Shown here: in pieces, positions 16,026-19,695 of the stretch
Numbering within the stretch: the stretch's first letter is position 1
Layout: each line of letters starts with the position of its first letter
DNA from: RGIG4608 sp051867875
GTDB lineage: Bacteria > Bacillota > Clostridia > Oscillospirales > CAG-272
Assembly: GCA_051867875.1 (NCBI GenBank)
Contig: JBJDZG010000005.1
Coordinates: 1-19,695, forward strand
DNA length: 19,695 bases
Direction: 5' to 3'
Notes under the pieces: generated by a model
The model's input: only the letters and a program-made list of their open reading frames with translations
The model's database searches: none
What the model was told of the DNA's origin: nothing
Program-made: the position numbers and the translations under genes

Positions 16026-16229
16026 ATGAAGGCAACAGGAATCGTGCGCAGAATTGACGACCTCGGCAGAGTAGTCATTCCCAAAGAGATTCGAAGAACG
16101 ATGAGAATAAGAGAGGGCGACCACTCTAATACGTCATTGACACAGTTGCAAAGGTTCAGCAATTCTATGGCAAAGCTCCAAGAAAAAGCGAGACCTCGCG
16201 CTCCTTCAAAGCCTGATAAACCTAAATAA
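16026..16229 (+). pseudogene. spoVT: truncated SpoVT (AbrB-type sporulation regulator), N-terminus only
   Basis: The first 32 residues, MKATGIVRRIDDLGRVVIPK through IREGD, are essentially the conserved start of SpoVT, a forespore transcription factor with an AbrB-type swapped-hairpin DNA-binding domain and a C-terminal GAF domain, normally about 178 residues. After Asp32 similarity stops abruptly. The frame continues with an unrelated Lys/Pro-rich tail to residue 67. Beta strands 3 and 4 of the AbrB fold and the whole GAF domain are missing, so a functional regulator is unlikely. AAGGAG at 16011-16016 is intact and a hairpin terminator follows the stop. The break looks like a deletion that joined spoVT to other sequence. 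A short functional peptide cannot be excluded. Confidence 0.8.
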
Positions 16230-16238
16230 GATACATAA

Positions 16239-16275
16239 CCCCGTCGAGCATAATGAAGCTCGACGGGGCTGTTTT
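16239..16275 (+). terminator. rho-independent terminator after the spoVT remnant
   Basis: CCCCGTCGAGC and GCTCGACGGGG form a perfect 11-bp stem around the loop ATAATGAA, followed by CTGTTTT. The T-run is short, so efficiency may be moderate. Confidence 0.8.
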
Positions 16276-16569
16276 CGCTTATATATTTCTTTAATCATTC
16301 ATTTAAGTCCGAAATGCCTGAGCTCCGAAAGTTACGGTATTTTCAAAAATTTTGCTTGATAAAAGGTCATATTTGGCACCCTGTGGCACCTTTTGGCACT
16401 GTTTTATATGGTAAAAAAGAATGAGTAAACGGCTGTAAGTGAAAGGATGTGGTTAAATTGATCTGCTAAAGTCAGCATTGATCATCCGCACAAATGGTTG
16501 ATGTGAAGTTTATTTAAGCTGTGCAAACAACAAAACAAAAAAATTTATTAAAGAAATGGAGAAAAATTT
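16276..16569 (+). other. gene-free AT-rich interval before the RHS gene
   Basis: About 290 bases with no supported gene. It holds the three TGGCAC repeats (16374-16399), a weak extended -10 TGGTAAAAA at 16409-16417 without a recognisable -35, and the ribosome binding site TGGAG (16557-16561) of the RHS gene. An A-rich leader precedes the start. I see no tRNA, attachment site or inverted repeat typical of an IS element. Confidence 0.5.
16374..16399 (+). repeat. three direct TGGCAC repeats, 10-bp period
   Basis: TGGCAC occurs at 16374, 16384 and 16394, exactly one helical turn apart, so all three copies face the same side of the DNA. They lie 170 bases before the RHS start and just upstream of a possible extended -10. 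The arrangement suggests an activator or operator array, with no family assigned. Confidence 0.5.
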
Positions 16570-19500
16570 ATGAGTTATGTAAAAAATTATGATGTTGGAC
16601 AGATTCAGCTCGATCTCCCGACATCCAATTATATTCACGAGCTTCCTTTGCTGTCGTTTGGCGACGTTCAGCATACAATCAATCTTTCCCTCGTATTCAA
16701 CTACGCGAGAAAAGCAGCAGGGGAAAAATCTTTCCATATCGCGAACGGATTTAAGCTTAATATGCAAAAAAAGCTTCATATTGTTGATGATTACATTCAA
16801 TATGAGGACGAAAGCGGTAAACTCATTAATCTTACTGCTTATGGTGATGTTTACACATTTGATGATGATTCGCAAAGAATACTCAGAAGAACAGAAATTC
16901 CCGTTGGTCCGCCCATTGGCGGTTCAATTACTCCGGGATTGGCTGTTACATTATACGATTATACGGTAGAGTATCCCGACTATAGTAAGGAAGAATATGA
17001 TTACAACGGCTATATTACAGGTGTTTACGATAAGTATGGTACTAAATTTTTGTCCTATACCTATAGTGGCACTAAGCTCACTGCTATTACCTATAGAGGT
17101 GAGAAAATTATCAGTTTTACTTATGATGGCAATAATCGCCTTGAATCCATTACTTATGCCGATAAAGATATCGATATTGAGTACGACACCACCCCCGATA
17201 TAACACTCACTTTTACCTACACAACATCCGATATAAAAATCACTAACTATACAGGTGTAACATTTACTCTTACATTTTCCGAAAATGCCTTTACAGCTTA
17301 CTCTACAGATGGCAGTGCGTCATATTCTAATGATTATTCTCACAAGGTGATTTGTACAAATGAGGTGGATAAGTTGACCATTGAAAGATTTATTGGTTCA
17401 AAAACAGTTGATAAAACAATATTTGACTTTCTTAATGAAACTACTGAAGGCAAATTCACTGCAGTTAATATTACAGATTTTAATGGTGTAGTTACCAGAG
17501 TCCAGTATGAAAATGATAAGCCGTTCTATTCGTATGAATTGATGAATATCGAATCTAATTCACCTGGAGATATTTTCTTTGAAGATGACGGCGGAAACCG
17601 AATTTATAAGGGAACGGTATCTATCAATACAGAAGAATTTTGTGGCGTCCAAAGAGTAAATGACGGTATTAAATTTAATAAGTATTCGAATAATTATGAT
17701 GTCTGGAGATATACTTTTGATGATAACACAAGTCTTTATGGTAACTTCATAGTATCAGGATGGATATGTGCAGAAGAAGAAACATACACCGTAACAGTTA
17801 GAGATACATATAAATCTATTGACTATGGTGGATGTATTTTAAGCAATTTAACGCCCGGCGTATGGAACTACTTTTGTTTCAAAGTTTATATGAATAATCC
17901 TGAAGATATATTTATCAGTATAAACAATTCCAACGGTTTACCTACGTGTTTGGACATTAGAATGATGTTTGAAGAAGGCAAGATTTACAGTACCAGCGAC
18001 ATTAATCATTTTACTGTTATGAAGGATGTACTCGTTAAGGAAGGATCGGATGCAAGTAATGAAAAGATCATTCCCTTAGATAACACTTTGCGTTTTTATA
18101 GGGGCAATAGTCAAATAACTGAAAAAATAACCATTGGTGATATTTTAAGGTATAAGATAAATCAAAAACAAGGTCGTATCAAAAACGAGATCTACTATAA
18201 CAATTGCAGAGGTGTAATTACAAATGCCGGAGTTTTTGCTTTCGAGTATGATGAAGATGTTAACGGTGTAATTCAAACAACACGGCTCAATGTAAATGAC
18301 ATTGCAGTTGGAAAAGCACGCGTTAATAACGAGAAAACATATTTGACAAAAATGAACTTCTATACAGATTCAAGCGGAAATAGTTATTTTGCATCGAAAA
18401 TGTATATAAACGGTACAGAAATTAAGAATGAAAAATATGATGATAAATTTGACATCATATCTTCGACCATTGATGGCGTAACAACAACTTATGCAAGAAC
18501 GAACGGACTTGTAACGAGCGAAAGTGTAGGAAATCTGTATACCAGAACAACTGCGTATGCAAAAGATAGCGCAAATAATCCCACCGTAACCATTACAGAT
18601 GAATTTAACAATACGACTGTCTATAAGCTTGATTCGGTATGGGGTGTTGTTACTAAAGTAACACTGCCCGATGGTACTATTGTTACGGACGAGTACGATG
18701 ATGATATGTGCGCTATAACAAAAAGAACCTTCGGCAATTCTAACAGTAAGTCGATACTGTATTCTTATTCTAAAGGTAATATTTCCGGATTACAGACAGG
18801 CAATCTCAATTTTGATTTTACTTATTCCAAGGGCGATATGACCGCTGTGAAAAAGTTCGGGACTAATGTTGAGGAACACGAATACTCCGATACTTCTACA
18901 ACCAGTTATTATCCTTCAAAGATTAGTAAAGTTTATCAGAATACAGTAAATTATGATAAGTATGGTAGGGTTATTTCTGTAGGAGATGAAATTACTAATG
19001 TTTACAACATCTCTCCTAAATTTAACAGTTCGGGTAATATCGTAAGTAAACCCAACAATGCAGACTCTGTTCTTGCAATGAGCACCGATCATAAGGCTAA
19101 TCAGGTAGCCAGATACGAATATAACGATAATAAGACGCTTAAGAAAAAGACCGTAACCGGTTCATCGTTTAGCAACAAAGTAAGCGAAGAAACATTCACA
19201 TACGATACTATTAATCGTGTAAAATCACATTCCTGTACTTACGATGTTTCTAATTCCAAATCTGTAAGCGGTAATATTACTTACGTCAAGGCCGAAACAG
19301 ATTCTTCCGCCGATAATAGAATTTACACTTACGCATACAATGTTAACGGAGTTAGAAAAGCCTACTCGTATAATAATTATGATGCCTTTAATCGGTCTAA
19401 AACTAAGGGGACAACCGTCGGCAATCAGGGGCTCTATTTTACAAGAGCTATTACCTACAATAAGACAAGAGTAAGTAAGGTCGCTGATACGTTCTCCGGT

Positions 19501-19695
19501 GCAAATAGGGGTACAGACACTTACGGATATGATGCACTTGGCAGAATTACGTCTCACAGTTATTCTTCCGCAAGTACCAGCGATTCTAAGACTTATGTAT
19601 ATGATAGTTGCGGCCAGCTCGTCAGAGAAAACAATAAAGCTCTTGACAAAACCTATATGTACGAGTATAATAATATTGGTAATATAATCGGTGTT
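16570..19695 (+). CDS. large RHS/YD-repeat protein, N-terminal 1042 residues, cut by window edge
   Basis: The frame stays open for 1042 codons to the right edge. The early region has the RHS entry pattern, with LPLLSFGDVQHTINLSLVFNY and the FHIANGFKLN stretch near residue 60 in place of the usual FG.GW. Tyr/Asp-rich repeats follow: YDKYGR (795-800), YGYDALGR (985-992), YVYDSCGQ (1009-1016) and YEYNNIGN (1031-1038). Such repeats build a hollow beta shell that encloses a C-terminal toxin or anchors to the cell wall. A beta-rich segment at about 370-475 looks like a carbohydrate-binding or lectin-like insert. The N-terminus MSYVKNYDVGQIQLD has no signal peptide and no membrane segment. The ATG has TGGAG eight bases upstream, and a TAA in frame just before it rules out an earlier start. 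Base composition is clearly more AT-rich than the atp genes. The effector end is not visible. Confidence 0.88.
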   Translation, partial: MSYVKNYDVGQIQLDLPTSNYIHELPLLSFGDVQHTINLSLVFNYARKAAGEKSFHIANGFKLNMQKKLHIVDDYIQYEDESGKLINLTAYGDVYTFDDDSQRILRRTEIPVGPPIGGSITPGLAVTLYDYTVEYPDYSKEEYDYNGYITGVYDKYGTKFLSYTYSGTKLTAITYRGEKIISFTYDGNNRLESITYADKDIDIEYDTTPDITLTFTYTTSDIKITNYTGVTFTLTFSENAFTAYSTDGSASYSNDYSHKVICTNEVDKLTIERFIGSKTVDKTIFDFLNETTEGKFTAVNITDFNGVVTRVQYENDKPFYSYELMNIESNSPGDIFFEDDGGNRIYKGTVSINTEEFCGVQRVNDGIKFNKYSNNYDVWRYTFDDNTSLYGNFIVSGWICAEEETYTVTVRDTYKSIDYGGCILSNLTPGVWNYFCFKVYMNNPEDIFISINNSNGLPTCLDIRMMFEEGKIYSTSDINHFTVMKDVLVKEGSDASNEKIIPLDNTLRFYRGNSQITEKITIGDILRYKINQKQGRIKNEIYYNNCRGVITNAGVFAFEYDEDVNGVIQTTRLNVNDIAVGKARVNNEKTYLTKMNFYTDSSGNSYFASKMYINGTEIKNEKYDDKFDIISSTIDGVTTTYARTNGLVTSESVGNLYTRTTAYAKDSANNPTVTITDEFNNTTVYKLDSVWGVVTKVTLPDGTIVTDEYDDDMCAITKRTFGNSNSKSILYSYSKGNISGLQTGNLNFDFTYSKGDMTAVKKFGTNVEEHEYSDTSTTSYYPSKISKVYQNTVNYDKYGRVISVGDEITNVYNISPKFNSSGNIVSKPNNADSVLAMSTDHKANQVARYEYNDNKTLKKKTVTGSSFSNKVSEETFTYDTINRVKSHSCTYDVSNSKSVSGNITYVKAETDSSADNRIYTYAYNVNGVRKAYSYNNYDAFNRSKTKGTTVGNQGLYFTRAITYNKTRVSKVADTFSGANRGTDTYGYDALGRITSHSYSSASTSDSKTYVYDSCGQLVRENNKALDKTYMYEYNNIGNIIGV

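Noticed and set aside
16374..16399. TGGCAC as a sigma-54 promoter
   Set aside because: The -24/-12 pattern needs GG and GC twelve bases apart, with TGGCAC-N5-TTGC. The spacing here is ten to eleven and no TTGC follows.
1..19695. CRISPR arrays, IS elements or prophage
   Set aside because: No regularly spaced repeats of 25-40 bases, no transposase or integrase and no phage structural genes were seen on either strand.

Overview
The window looks like chromosome of an anaerobic, spore-former-related Bacillota, most likely class Clostridia. The grounds are strong AAGGAGG ribosome binding sites, GTG and TTG starts, sigma-A type promoters, MgtE, paired MacB-like ABC proteins, a remnant of the sporulation regulator SpoVT, and an F-type ATP synthase whose c subunit carries a sodium-type ligand set. 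No taxonomic search could be run, so this assignment is an inference.

Layout. Positions 1-52 hold the 5' part of a tRNA-Leu(CAA) on the minus strand with its own promoter. Positions 144-3616 form a plus-strand operon: the Mg2+ transporter MgtE, a GNAT-DUF3795 fusion, a stand-alone DUF3795 protein, a second GNAT acetyltransferase, then a strong terminator. Positions 3648-8540 hold a plus-strand two-gene operon of large ATPase-permease ABC proteins that overlap by ATGA and end at a bidirectional terminator. From 15722 down to 8539 on the minus strand lies a complete ATP synthase operon, atpZ-I-B-E-F-H-A-G-D-C.

From about 15.7 kb the sequence becomes visibly more AT-rich and accessory in character. 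It contains a 32-bp palindrome whose half-site is repeated over the atp promoter -10, a decapitated spoVT (intact RBS and first 32 codons, then unrelated sequence) with a terminator, a gene-free stretch with three TGGCAC repeats at exact 10-bp spacing, and the start of a very large RHS/YD-repeat protein that runs off the right edge.

How the parts work together. The ATP synthase couples a cation gradient to ATP synthesis or hydrolysis, and the c-subunit residues suggest Na+ with two carboxylates. MgtE and the putative AtpZ/AtpI pair both concern Mg2+, which the ATPase needs. The two ABC proteins probably form one heteromeric MacB/FtsX-type machine acting on an extracytoplasmic ligand. The RHS gene is the best candidate for an unusual system: a long beta-shell protein with no signal peptide whose C-terminal effector and partner genes lie outside the window.
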